From Curtobacterium sp. MCPF17_002 (GTDB lineage: Bacteria > Actinomycetota > Actinomycetes > Actinomycetales > Microbacteriaceae), in the NCBI RefSeq assembly GCF_003234115.2, contig NZ_CP126251.1, forward strand, positions 2,852,001 to 2,916,000: a stretch of 64,000 nt of DNA, written 5' to 3'. Under the pieces are notes generated by a model. It had not been told where the DNA came from. It saw only the letters and a program-made list of their open reading frames with translations, and ran no database searches. This document shows, one piece after another, positions 52,714 to 61,481 of the stretch (position 1 is its first letter; every line of letters starts with the position of its first letter). Position numbers and translations under genes: made by a program.

Positions 52714-54213
52714 GTGACGAGCAACAGCACCGGCAGCGTGGCCGCCGTCGACCTCGGTGCCACCAGCGGCCGCGTGATCGTCGGCCACGTCGACACCGAC
52801 GGCGTCCGGATGGAGCACGTCGCGCGGTTCCCGAACGGCCCGGTGACCCTGCACGAAGGCGACGCACACGGCGGTCGGGACGCCCTGCACTGGGACGTCG
52901 TCGAGCTGTACCGCCAGGTGACGGCCGGCCTCCGCGACGCCTTCGGACGCCACCCGGACATCGCGAGCATCGGCATCGACTCATGGGCGGTCGACTACGG
53001 ACTCCTCCGCGAGGGCCGCCTGCTCGGGCTGCCCGCCCACTACCGCGACGAGCGGCACGAGCGGGGCGTCGCACCGGTGCACGAGCGCATCGACGCGGCC
53101 GCGCTGTACGCCCGGAACGGCCTGCAGCACCTGCCCTTCAACACCGTGTTCCAGTTCGCCGCCGACCCGTCCCTGCCCCTCGCCCAGCGGGCCCTGCTCG
53201 TCCCCGACCTGCTCGGCTACTGGCTCACCGGTGTCGAGGCGGCCGAGCGCACGAACGCGTCGACCACGGGGCTCGTGAACGCGACCACCCGCGGGTGGGA
53301 CCCGGCGTTGCGGACTGCTGCGGGCCTCCAGGCCGGGTTGCTGCCCACGCTGCGCGACCCGGGCGACCGACTCGGCCCCCTGCTGCCGTCCGTCGCCGAC
53401 GTCGTCGGAGGGCAGGCGCCCGTCACCCTCGTCGGCTCGCACGACACGGCGTCCGCCGTCGTCGCGGTCCCCGCGACGGACCCGGACTTCGCGTACATCT
53501 CCTCCGGCACGTGGTCGTTGGTCGGTGTCGAGCTCGACGCGCCGGTCCTGTCGGACGCGGCCCGCCAGGCCAACTGCACCAACGAGGGCGGCGTCGACGG
53601 ACGGATCCGGTTCCTCAAGAACGTGTCCGGACTGTGGCTGCTCTCCGAGAGCGTCCGCACCTGGGAGCGTGGTGGCGACCACGTCGACCTGGAGGCGCTG
53701 CTCGCCTCCGCCGCGGCCGTCACCGCCCCGGTCCCCGTCTTCGACCCCGCGGACGAGTCGTTCACGCCGCCCGGCGACATGCCGTCCCGGATCGCGACGT
53801 GGTGCACCGCCCACGGGCGGAGCGCACCGGCGAACCGTGCCGAGTTCGTCCGCAGCATCCTCGAGTCGCTCGCGACGGCGTACGCGTCGACGCTCCGCAC
53901 CATCGCCGACGTGACCGGCAAGGACATCCGCGTCGTGCACATCGTGGGTGGCGGCTCCCAGAACCGGCTGCTCTGCCAGCTCACCGCCGACCGCACCGGA
54001 CTGCCCGTCCTCGCCGGGCCGGTCGAGGCGACCGCGCTCGGCAACGTCCTGGTCCAGGCGCGCGCCGCTGGACTCGCGGGCCTCCGAGGGGCTTCACTGG
54101 AGGCACTCCGCAGCACCGTCGCACGGACCGTCGAGCCCGTGCGCTACACCCCAGCACCCTCGGCGTCGTCACGCGCCGATCCCGATCGAACCACCGTCAG
54201 GAGCCACGCATGA
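52714..54213 (+). CDS. rhaB: Rhamnulokinase
   Basis: Predicted 499-residue FGGY-family sugar kinase phosphorylating L-rhamnulose at C1. The N-terminal ATP/sugar motif [15 protein letters not shown], the [11 protein letters not shown] catalytic region with the conserved Asp, [12 protein letters not shown], and the C-terminal [14 protein letters not shown] adenosine motif are all present. GTG start 13 bp after rhaEW, and the stop overlaps the lldD start. It completes the rhamnose-to-DHAP pathway with rhaI and rhaEW. Confidence 0.95.
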   Translation: MTSNSTGSVAAVDLGATSGRVIVGHVDTDGVRMEHVARFPNGPVTLHEGDAHGGRDALHWDVVELYRQVTAGLRDAFGRHPDIASIGIDSWAVDYGLLREGRLLGLPAHYRDERHERGVAPVHERIDAAALYARNGLQHLPFNTVFQFAADPSLPLAQRALLVPDLLGYWLTGVEAAERTNASTTGLVNATTRGWDPALRTAAGLQAGLLPTLRDPGDRLGPLLPSVADVVGGQAPVTLVGSHDTASAVVAVPATDPDFAYISSGTWSLVGVELDAPVLSDAARQANCTNEGGVDGRIRFLKNVSGLWLLSESVRTWERGGDHVDLEALLASAAAVTAPVPVFDPADESFTPPGDMPSRIATWCTAHGRSAPANRAEFVRSILESLATAYASTLRTIADVTGKDIRVVHIVGGGSQNRLLCQLTADRTGLPVLAGPVEATALGNVLVQARAAGLAGLRGASLEALRSTVARTVEPVRYTPAPSASSRADPDRTTVRSHA

Positions 54214-55535
54214 CCACGACCGACGACCAGCACCGCGTCGACCCCGCGACCGGGGCCCCCGCTGCCTCGACCGGTCCCGCGTCCACCGCGCGTGTCCGGG
54301 TGAAGCGGCAGCTGCCGACCGTGCACGACCTCGCACCGCTCATGCAGTTCAAGAAGCCGGACCTCAACGCCCGGCGCCGTCGGCTGGACCAGGCACTGAC
54401 GATCTGGGACCTGCGGAAGATCGCCGCACGCCGGACCCCGAAGGCCGCGTTCGACTACACCGAAGGGGCCGCCGAGGCCGAGATCTCGCTCGCCCGCGCG
54501 CGGCAGGCGTTCGAGGACATCGAGTTCACGCCCGCGATCCTCCGCGACGTCTCGACGGTCGACACCTCCCGCTCGGTGCTGGGCGCGCCCGTGTCGTACC
54601 CGTTCGGCATCGCCCCGACCGGCTTCACGCGGATGATGCAGACCGAGGGCGAGCGTGCCGGGGCCCGGGCCGCCGGTCGCGCCGGCATCCCGTTCTCGCT
54701 CTCCACGATGGGCACCACCGCCATCGAGGACGTCCGCGACGCGAACCCGCACGGGCGCAACTGGTTCCAGTTGTACATGTGGAAGGACCGCGAGAAGTCG
54801 ATGGCGCTCGTCTCGCGCGCCGAGGCCGCCGGGTTCGACACGCTGCTCGTCACGGTCGACGTCCCCGTCGCCGGAGCCCGCCTGCGCGACAAGCGGAACG
54901 GGTTCTCGATCCCGCCGCAGCTCGGTGCGAAGACCATCGTCAACGCGATCCCCCGGCCGTGGTGGTGGTTCGACTTCCTCACCACCGAACCGCTGGCGTT
55001 CGCGTCGCTCGACCGCTGGTCGGGCACCGTCGGTGAGCTCCTCGACCACATGTTCGACCCGACCGTCACCTACGAGGACCTGGCGTGGATCCGTGACCAG
55101 TGGAAGGGCAAGGTCGTCGTCAAGGGCGTGCAGTCCCTGGCGGACGCGAAGCGCCTGGCCGACCTGGGCGTCGACGGCATCACGTTGTCGAACCACGGTG
55201 GCCGGCAGCTCGACCGCGCCCCCGTCCCGTTCCACCTGCTGCCGTCGGTCGTGCGCGAAGTGGGTGCGGACACCGAGGTCCACCTGGACACGGGCATCAT
55301 GTCCGGCGCCGACATCGTGGCCGCGGTCGCCCTCGGCGCGAAGTTCACGATGGTCGGCCGGGCGTACCTGTACGGGCTGATGGCGGGTGGTGAAGCCGGG
55401 GTGGACCGGATGATCCAGATCCTCTCCGAGCAGATCGAACGGACCATGCGGTTGCTCGGTGTCGCGACCCTCGACGAGCTCGAACCGGGGCACGTGACGC
55501 AGCTCGCACGACTGACCCCGATCGCCCGGAGCTGA
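54210..55535 (+). CDS. lldD: FMN-dependent L-lactate dehydrogenase / alpha-hydroxy-acid oxidase
   Basis: Predicted 441-residue flavoprotein of the LldD family, which oxidises L-lactate to pyruvate. An N-terminal extension of about 60 residues precedes the domain. FMN and substrate residues are visible: [35 protein letters not shown] and the catalytic His/Arg in [14 protein letters not shown] near residue 335, then [12 protein letters not shown]. It overlaps rhaB (ATGA) with CAGGAGC upstream. Placed here, it would burn the L-lactate made by the RhaEW dehydrogenase domain, making the operon a complete route from rhamnose to DHAP and pyruvate. Confidence 0.93.
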   Translation: MTTTDDQHRVDPATGAPAASTGPASTARVRVKRQLPTVHDLAPLMQFKKPDLNARRRRLDQALTIWDLRKIAARRTPKAAFDYTEGAAEAEISLARARQAFEDIEFTPAILRDVSTVDTSRSVLGAPVSYPFGIAPTGFTRMMQTEGERAGARAAGRAGIPFSLSTMGTTAIEDVRDANPHGRNWFQLYMWKDREKSMALVSRAEAAGFDTLLVTVDVPVAGARLRDKRNGFSIPPQLGAKTIVNAIPRPWWWFDFLTTEPLAFASLDRWSGTVGELLDHMFDPTVTYEDLAWIRDQWKGKVVVKGVQSLADAKRLADLGVDGITLSNHGGRQLDRAPVPFHLLPSVVREVGADTEVHLDTGIMSGADIVAAVALGAKFTMVGRAYLYGLMAGGEAGVDRMIQILSEQIERTMRLLGVATLDELEPGHVTQLARLTPIARS

Positions 55536-55616
55536 CGAGGTTTCCTCGGTCATCGGGCGAGGTTTCCTCGGTCATCGGGCGAGGTTTCCTCGGTCATCGG
55601 CCGAGCCTTCCTCGGG
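55536..55616. repeat. 22-bp tandem repeat after lldD
   Basis: Three exact copies of CGAGGTTTCCTCGGTCATCGGG and a degenerate fourth begin directly after the lldD stop codon. Each unit contains the small hairpin CGAGGTTTCCTCG. It may end transcription of the rhamnose operon. Confidence 0.8.
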
Positions 55617-55623
55617 TCGTCGA

Positions 55624-55637
55624 CCGTTCCGGAACGG
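55624..55637. promoter_or_regulatory. Perfect 14-bp palindrome upstream of the GH16 gene
   Basis: CCGTTCCGGAACGG is fully symmetric and lies about 200 bp before the GH16 start, in the 303-bp gap after lldD. It could be an operator. I see no other clear promoter element and no gene in 55617-55838. Confidence 0.35.
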
Positions 55638-55838
55638 GTTCCGACGGGACCCCCCGAACGGGGCACAGATGAGGCATGATGTTCGTGGACTCGTCACCGA
55701 AGCCCGGCGGCAGCACCGCCGGACGCGGGTCCGTGCCATCCCGAGCCCCACACCCGAGGAGCCCGTCATCGACACCCGTACCCCGCGCACTCCTGTGCGC
55801 GAATCATCCCCCACGCCCCCCGTCGACCGGATCACCCG

Positions 55839-56792
55839 GTGAACCGTCGACTCGCCGTCCTCGCAGCTGCGACCGCCGGCGCCCTCGTCCTCGGTGTCCC
55901 CACCGCCGCTTCCGCCCACACCTGGTGGGGCTGGAACGGTCACCGGAACCCCGCACCGACGGCATCCCCCACTCCCACCTCCACCGAGACTCCGAGCGAG
56001 ACACCGGCCGACACGTCGACCGGCGCTCCCGAGGCCACTGCTGACCCGACTCCCTCGGACCAGCCGACCTCCGCACCGGCCGGCGAGCAGATCACCCCGA
56101 GCCTGGCTCCGACCTCTGCACCGGAGCCCGAGTCCGACGCGACGGCTGCGCCCGCCGCCGACGACTCGGCCTCGTCCGCGCCGGACGCCTCCTTCGTCGA
56201 GGACTTCGACGTGTCGGCCGCGGTCGGCCGGGTCGCGGCGCTCTACCCGCAGGCGTGGCAGCCCTACCCCGACGGCACGTCCGGCATCTACGAGCCGAGC
56301 AAGACCGTCTCCGTCCACGACGGCGTCATGGACGTCCAGCTGGGCGGTGCCGGTGCGGCCGGCACGTTCGGTTCCGTCGCCGGGGCCTGGAGCCACGTCG
56401 GTGGCTCGTTCTCCGTCCGCGCGAAGGCGACGGGCGGCGACGGCAACGGCGCGGCGTTCATGCTGTGGCCGACGTCGAACGTCTGGTCCGACGGCGAGAT
56501 CGACTTCCCCGAGGGCAACTTCGAGTCGAGCCCGCAGGCGTTCCAGCACTCGATGACGCCCGGGCAAGAGGCCGAGCGCGTCCAGGTCGACAGTGGCGTC
56601 TCGTGGCGCGACTGGCACACCTACACGGTGGACTGGGACCCGGGGAAGTCCGTCACGTACAGCGTCGACGGCAAGGTCCTCCGGACCGTCACCCAGGACG
56701 TCCCGACCACGGCGCACCGCTTCATGTTCCAGACCGGGAACTGGGGTGCGTCGGGCAACCTGCTCATCGACTGGGTCTCCACCACGGAGTAG
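55839..56792 (+). CDS. Secreted GH16-like glycoside hydrolase
   Basis: Predicted 317-residue exported enzyme. The first 27 residues are a signal peptide (RRLAVLAAATAGALVLGV, cleavage near ASA-HT). Residues 30-115 form a Pro/Thr/Ser/Glu-rich linker. The C-terminal domain of about 200 residues has the GH16 active-site strand DGEIDFPEG (pattern ExDxxE), which carries nucleophile and acid/base glutamates, with AFMLWPTSNVWS before it and HTYTVDWDPGKSVTYSVDG after it. GH16 enzymes cut beta-1,3 or beta-1,3-1,4 glucans and related polymers. The wall or host polysaccharide substrate is not known. Start is a GTG with a weak ribosome site. Confidence 0.85.
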   Translation: MNRRLAVLAAATAGALVLGVPTAASAHTWWGWNGHRNPAPTASPTPTSTETPSETPADTSTGAPEATADPTPSDQPTSAPAGEQITPSLAPTSAPEPESDATAAPAADDSASSAPDASFVEDFDVSAAVGRVAALYPQAWQPYPDGTSGIYEPSKTVSVHDGVMDVQLGGAGAAGTFGSVAGAWSHVGGSFSVRAKATGGDGNGAAFMLWPTSNVWSDGEIDFPEGNFESSPQAFQHSMTPGQEAERVQVDSGVSWRDWHTYTVDWDPGKSVTYSVDGKVLRTVTQDVPTTAHRFMFQTGNWGASGNLLIDWVSTTE

Positions 56793-56813
56793 CTCGTCGC
56801 GAGCGCTCCCTTC

Positions 56814-56864
56814 GTGAGCGGCAATGGTCGGGTTCCGGTTCGGGACCCGACCATTGCTGCTCAC
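56814..56864. terminator. Hairpin between GH16 and ROK genes
   Basis: Arms GTGAGCgGCAATGGTCGGGT and ACCCGACCATTGCtGCTCAC pair with one mismatch around an 11-nt loop, between two convergent 3' ends. Confidence 0.75.
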
Positions 56865-56899
56865 CGAGTGCTGCGAACCGCGCGGTGAGCTCCCGCGCG

Positions 56900-58099
56900 T
56901 CAGGCGAACGCGGGGCGCACCGTGAACGACAACGGGTCGGCGCGGACGGCGTCGACCCCGTGCTCCACGGCGCCGAGCACGACGACGTCGGCCCCGAGCG
57001 AGGACGCCACGATCTCGGGCACCGGGGCGAAGTGCCCGCCGTCGAGCAGGGCACGGGCACGGTCGATCACCGCGGCGGCCGGCTCGGCGATGGCCCCGGC
57101 GACGACCACGCGGTCGATGTCGAGCAGGCTCGCGAGCAGGACGCAGACGCGGGCGAGGCGGTCCCCCAGCCGGTCCACGATCGACACGGCCACGGGGTCC
57201 CCGGCGCGGGCGGCGGCGAACACCGCGGGAGCGTCGGACTCCGGCCCGAGCAGCCCGCCGGGCCGGCGACCGGTCGCACCGTCCGGCGCGCCTGCGGGCA
57301 CGACGTCGCGGGCGGCCATCGCCTCGACGACGAGCGTCCGGGCGGTCGCACCGATGCCGTCCGACGACCCGACGCCGTCGACGATCTCGAGGACCCGCAT
57401 CTCCCCCGCGCCACCATGGGCACCGCGGAGCAGGACGCCGTCCACGACGAGTCCGGCACCGAACCGCTCCCCGGAGAGCAGCGCCGCGAAGGACGCCTCG
57501 CCCGAGGACGGCCGTTCGGCGAGCGCGGCGAGGTTCGCGTCGTTCTCGACGATCACCCGCCCGCCCGGCACGGCGTCACCGAAGCCCGGGTTCATCCGGT
57601 CCCAGAACCCACCGTCCCCCGGCGAGACCCCGGCGGCGTCGACCGGTGCCGGGATGCCGACGACCGTGACGAGCACCCGCGCGGGGTCGACGGTGGCGTC
57701 GGCGAGCGCGGCCGTGACGGTCTCGGCGAGGACCCGGAGCCGGACGGGCACGTCGAGCCCGGAGTCGCCGAGCGCACCCTCGGCGCGGCCGAGCACGGCT
57801 CCGCGGAGATCGGCGACGAGCACGGTCACGCGGTGCTGGCCGGCGTCCACCCCGACGACGACCCCGGCGTCGGTCTCGAGCTCGTAGCGTCTGGCGGGGC
57901 GGCCCATCCGGTACTCCCCGGCGGCGCGGGCGTCGTCGAGTTCGCGGACCCACCCGAGACGGACGAGTTCCTCGCACGCGCCGAGCACGGTCGAGCGGGT
58001 CAGGCCGGTCGCGTCGATCGCCTCGGTCGCGGTGAACGCGTGCACGGCGAAGGCGTACTCGAGCAGCGTCTCTGCGCTCGTTCCACGGTGCGACGGCAT
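56900..58099 (-). CDS. ROK-family transcriptional regulator
   Basis: Predicted 399-residue repressor with an N-terminal winged helix (FTATEAIDATGLTRSTVLGA) and a ROK domain. The kinase phosphate loop is degenerate (GVDAGQHRVTVLVAD), as expected for a regulator. The ROK zinc motif CxCGxxGC is missing: the region around GAHGGAGEMRVLEIVDGVGS has no cysteine, so sugar binding may differ from the XylR/NagC type. A Pro/Gly-rich insertion lies near residue 270. TAGGGT lies exactly 6 nt before the ATG, implying a leaderless mRNA. It is divergent from an alpha-glucoside transporter operon and likely represses it. Confidence 0.9.
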   Translation of the reverse strand: MPSHRGTSAETLLEYAFAVHAFTATEAIDATGLTRSTVLGACEELVRLGWVRELDDARAAGEYRMGRPARRYELETDAGVVVGVDAGQHRVTVLVADLRGAVLGRAEGALGDSGLDVPVRLRVLAETVTAALADATVDPARVLVTVVGIPAPVDAAGVSPGDGGFWDRMNPGFGDAVPGGRVIVENDANLAALAERPSSGEASFAALLSGERFGAGLVVDGVLLRGAHGGAGEMRVLEIVDGVGSSDGIGATARTLVVEAMAARDVVPAGAPDGATGRRPGGLLGPESDAPAVFAAARAGDPVAVSIVDRLGDRLARVCVLLASLLDIDRVVVAGAIAEPAAAVIDRARALLDGGHFAPVPEIVASSLGADVVVLGAVEHGVDAVRADPLSFTVRPAFA

Positions 58100-58126
58100 G
58101 TCGTGACCCTATCGCGACGACACTTG

Positions 58127-58155
58127 CTTGCGGCAGTAGATTTTCTCGCTACATT
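58127..58155 (+). promoter_or_regulatory. Promoter of the alpha-glucoside operon
   Basis: TTGCGG and TACATT, 16-17 bp apart within an unusually AT-rich patch between two divergent genes. The TACATT element ends 5 nt before an in-frame ATG at 58161, so a leaderless start there is possible. Confidence 0.45.
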
Positions 58156-58232
58156 TAGTCATGCGGGCAGCATCGGAGCTGGTCCCGCGTCCGGAACGGC
58201 AGAGACGCCGAGTCCGGGTGAACGGAGACGAC

Positions 58233-59555
58233 GTGCGACCACACGCCACAGGGATCGTCAAGGGCGCAACAGCCGCCAGGAGCGCCGCCGCGGTCAGCCG
58301 CCGCTCGTTCCTGTTCGGGGCGGGCGGCATCGGGGCGAGCCTGGCGCTCGCGGGATGTGCCCCGCTGGGTTCCTCGAGCAGCCGACCCGAGACCATCACG
58401 TTCTACGTCTCGAAGCCCGAGGTGATCGGGTACTTCGACGACGTCATCGCGAAGTTCCACGCCAGCCAGGACAAGATCCGGGTCGTCCGCGACTCGACGT
58501 CGAGCATGTCCGCGAACTTCGTCCGGAACCGTCCGCCGGACCTCGGGTGCTGGAACTACAACTTCTCGGTCGCCCCGTTCGTCGAGCACGGTGCACTCAC
58601 GGACCTGTCCGACCTGCCGCAGGCCGCCACCATCAACCCGGACCTGTGGCCGCTCCTCGAGCAGACCGCCGACTACCCCGGACGGAAGAGCGCCCTGCCG
58701 TACTCGGTCACCGCGGCGTCGGTCATCTACGACAAGCAGCTCTTCGCGAAGCAGGGCATCGAGGTCCCGACCACCTGGACCGAGTTCGCCGAGGTCTGCG
58801 AACGCCTGACGACGGCCGGCATCGCGCCGATCTACGGCACGTTCAAGGACAACTGGACGATCGCGCAGGGCATGTTCGACTACACGATCGGCGGCATGCT
58901 CGACGTGCCCAGGACGTTCTCGGCACTCGAGCGCGAGGGCACGTCAGTCGGCAAGGGCTCGGCCGTGTCGTTCGAGAAGGACTTCGCCGCGCCGATGCGC
59001 CGGATGGAGCAGCTCCGCCAGTGGCACCAGGACGGCGCCGCCAGCCGCGGGTACGGCGACGGCAACCTCGCGTTCGCGCAGGGCAAGGCCGCGATGTACC
59101 TGCAGGGGCCGTGGGCGCTCGGCGAGATCGCCAAGACCACGCCCGACATGGACCTCGGCACGTTCCCGCTCCCCGTCACCGACGACGCCGCCGACCGGAA
59201 GGTGCGGGTGAACGTCGACCTGGCGCTCTGGATCCCGGAGGCGTCCCGCAAGCAGGAGGCGGCGCGCGAGTTCCTGTCGTACCTGATGCAGCCGAAGGTG
59301 AACGACAAGTACAACGCCGACAACAACGGCTTCGGCGTCCGGAAGGACGCGCCGCCCGCCTCGAACCCCGCACTCACCGGCATGCAGTCGTACTACGACG
59401 ACGCGGCCTTCTACCTCGGCGCCTCGCAGCTCATCCCCGCCGAGATCCCCGTCGCGAACTACGCGCAGTCGATCGCCTTCGGCGGCGACGCGCAGCGACA
59501 GCTCCGCACCCTCGACGCCGACTGGGCGCGTCTCGCGCTCCGCACGGCCGCGTAA
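58233..59555 (+). CDS. CUT1 sugar-binding lipoprotein C (alpha-glucoside type)
   Basis: Predicted 440-residue binding protein. Tat-type signal SRRSFLFGAGGIGASLALAGC ends in lipobox LAGC, giving a membrane-anchored lipoprotein. The mature domain is of family 1 (FYVSKPEVIGYFDDVIAKFH; TTWTEFAEVCERL; LGTFPLPVTDD). The GTG at 58233 is chosen because CGGAG lies 6 nt upstream; starts at 58161 (ATG, possibly leaderless) and 58218 are alternatives that lengthen the tail before the signal. It heads an operon with two permeases and a GH13 alpha-glucosidase, so maltose, trehalose, sucrose or isomaltose-type sugars are likely ligands (inference). Confidence 0.9.
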   Translation: MRPHATGIVKGATAARSAAAVSRRSFLFGAGGIGASLALAGCAPLGSSSSRPETITFYVSKPEVIGYFDDVIAKFHASQDKIRVVRDSTSSMSANFVRNRPPDLGCWNYNFSVAPFVEHGALTDLSDLPQAATINPDLWPLLEQTADYPGRKSALPYSVTAASVIYDKQLFAKQGIEVPTTWTEFAEVCERLTTAGIAPIYGTFKDNWTIAQGMFDYTIGGMLDVPRTFSALEREGTSVGKGSAVSFEKDFAAPMRRMEQLRQWHQDGAASRGYGDGNLAFAQGKAAMYLQGPWALGEIAKTTPDMDLGTFPLPVTDDAADRKVRVNVDLALWIPEASRKQEAAREFLSYLMQPKVNDKYNADNNGFGVRKDAPPASNPALTGMQSYYDDAAFYLGASQLIPAEIPVANYAQSIAFGGDAQRQLRTLDADWARLALRTAA

Positions 59556-59566
59556 GGAGACCTCGC

Positions 59567-60529
59567 ATGGCCACCACGACCACTGAATCCATCACGACGG
59601 CGGACCGCCGCCGACGTGGCGGAGCCGCAGCGCGCCTCCAGGCCGGGAAGGGCGCTGGCGCACGGCGCGGCAAGCGCCGCCTCGACCCCCTGTTCCTCGC
59701 GTTCCTGCTGCCCACCCTCGTGCTCTTCACCCTCGCCATCACGCTCCCCGCGGTGATGGGCATCGTGCTGAGCTTCACGAACTCCGTCGGCTTCGGCGAG
59801 TTCCGCTTCACCGGCCTGACGAACTACGTCGCGGTGTTCTCCGACCCCGCGATCCTGCAGGCGTACCTGTTCACACTCGGGTTCTCGCTCGTCACCGTCG
59901 TCGTCGTGAACGCGATCGCGTTCCTGCTCGCCATCGCGCTCACGTCGAAGGTGCGCGGGAAGATCGCCCTCCGCGCCGTGTTCGTCCTGCCGATGGTGAT
60001 CTCCGGCATCGTCATCGCGTACGTGTTCTCGTTCCTGTTCGCGAACAGCCTGCCAGCGCTGGCGTCCGCGGTCGGGTTCGCGCCGCTCGAGCAGAGCATC
60101 CTGGCGAACCCGGACCTGGCGTGGATCGCGATCGTCGTGGTCACCGCGTGGCAGGCGATCCCGTCGACGCTCCTCATCTACATCGCCGGCGTCCTGTCGA
60201 TCCCCGGCGAGGTGTACGAGGCGGCGGCACTCGACGGGGCGAGTGCGTGGCGGCAGCTCGTCTCGATCACCGCACCGCTCACCGCGGGCTACATCCTCAT
60301 CAACCTGGTGATCGGGTTCAAGAACTTCCTCAACTCCTACGACATCATCGTCGGCCTCACCGACGGCGGTCCTGGCACCTCGACCACCAGCGTCGCGATG
60401 TCGATCTTCAAGGGCTTCAACGGCGGCGACTACTCCTACCAGATGGCGAACGCCACGATCTTCTTCGTCATCGCGGTCGTCATCGCCGTGATCCAGCTGC
60501 GGGCCACCCGCGGGAAGGCAGCACTCTGA
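59567..60529 (+). CDS. CUT1 sugar permease C1
   Basis: Predicted 320-residue MalF-type permease with six helices and EAA loop EAAALDGASAWRQLVSITAP near residue 225. The N-terminal tail of about 40 residues is Thr/Arg-rich and contains AARLQAG, encoded by sequence identical to an arm of the dispersed palindrome (59626-59644). AAGGAG precedes the ATG at 59567, which is 11 bp after the binding-protein gene. Confidence 0.92.
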   Translation: MATTTTESITTADRRRRGGAAARLQAGKGAGARRGKRRLDPLFLAFLLPTLVLFTLAITLPAVMGIVLSFTNSVGFGEFRFTGLTNYVAVFSDPAILQAYLFTLGFSLVTVVVVNAIAFLLAIALTSKVRGKIALRAVFVLPMVISGIVIAYVFSFLFANSLPALASAVGFAPLEQSILANPDLAWIAIVVVTAWQAIPSTLLIYIAGVLSIPGEVYEAAALDGASAWRQLVSITAPLTAGYILINLVIGFKNFLNSYDIIVGLTDGGPGTSTTSVAMSIFKGFNGGDYSYQMANATIFFVIAVVIAVIQLRATRGKAAL

Positions 60530-61446
60530 TGTCCCTGCAAGCACCCCTGCGACCGGGGACCACCGCGACCGGCAGCATCCGCTCGGTGAACGCCGACCGG
60601 TCGTCCGGCGGCGCACGGAAGCCCGGACGCGGCACCTCCAACTGGCCGGTCACGGTCGTCCTCGTGCTCTGCGCCCTGTCCGTCCTCGTCCCGCTCTACG
60701 TCACCGTCACGATGGCGTTCAAGACGACCGCGCAGTCGGTCGACGGCAACGCGTTCTCGCTGCCGGCGCCGTTCAGCGTCGACGGCTTCGTGCAGGCCTG
60801 GCAGCTCACGGACTTCCCGCGGGCGTTCGGCGTCTCGGTGTTCGTCGCGGCGATCACCGTCGTCGGCACGATCCTGCTCGCCTCGTTCACGGCGTACGCG
60901 ATCGCCCGGAACTGGGACCGCCGGCTGTTCCGCTGGTCGTTCTTCTACCTGCTCGCGGCGATGTTCCTGCCGTTCCCGGTGCTCGCGCTGTCGCAGGTGA
61001 AGCTCACCGGGATGGCCGGGCTCGACAACCCGATCGGCGTCGCGATCCTGCACGTCATGTTCCAGCTGTCCTTCAGCGTCCTGCTCTTCACGGCCTTCCT
61101 GCGGTCGATCCCCGCGGAGCTGGAGGAGAGTGCGCGCATCGACGGTGCGAGCACGGGACAGGTGTTCTGGCGACTGGTGTTCCCGCTCCTCGCACCGATG
61201 AGCGCCACCGTCGGCATCTTCGCGTTCCTCGCGTCGTGGAACGACTTCGTGATGCCGTCGCTCATCACCTCGAACCCGGCGCTGCAGACGCTGCCGGTGC
61301 TGCAGCAGATGTTCCAGACGCAGTTCAGCAACAACTACAACGTGTCGTTCGCCTCGTACCTGATGGCGATGGCGCCGGCGATCGTCGTCTACCTCGTCAC
61401 CCAGCGATGGGTGATGGCCGGTGTGACGCAGGGCGCCATCAAGTGA
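60529..61446 (+). CDS. CUT1 sugar permease C2
   Basis: Predicted 305-residue MalG-type permease with six helices and EAA loop EESARIDGASTGQVFWRLVF near residue 200. ATG at 60529 overlaps the C1 stop by one base (TGATG), so the pair is translationally coupled. A basic N-terminal tail of about 40 residues precedes the first helix. Confidence 0.92.
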   Translation: MSLQAPLRPGTTATGSIRSVNADRSSGGARKPGRGTSNWPVTVVLVLCALSVLVPLYVTVTMAFKTTAQSVDGNAFSLPAPFSVDGFVQAWQLTDFPRAFGVSVFVAAITVVGTILLASFTAYAIARNWDRRLFRWSFFYLLAAMFLPFPVLALSQVKLTGMAGLDNPIGVAILHVMFQLSFSVLLFTAFLRSIPAELEESARIDGASTGQVFWRLVFPLLAPMSATVGIFAFLASWNDFVMPSLITSNPALQTLPVLQQMFQTQFSNNYNVSFASYLMAMAPAIVVYLVTQRWVMAGVTQGAIK

Positions 61447-61481
61447 CCGACACCACCACGACCGAGAGGACCACCACCACC

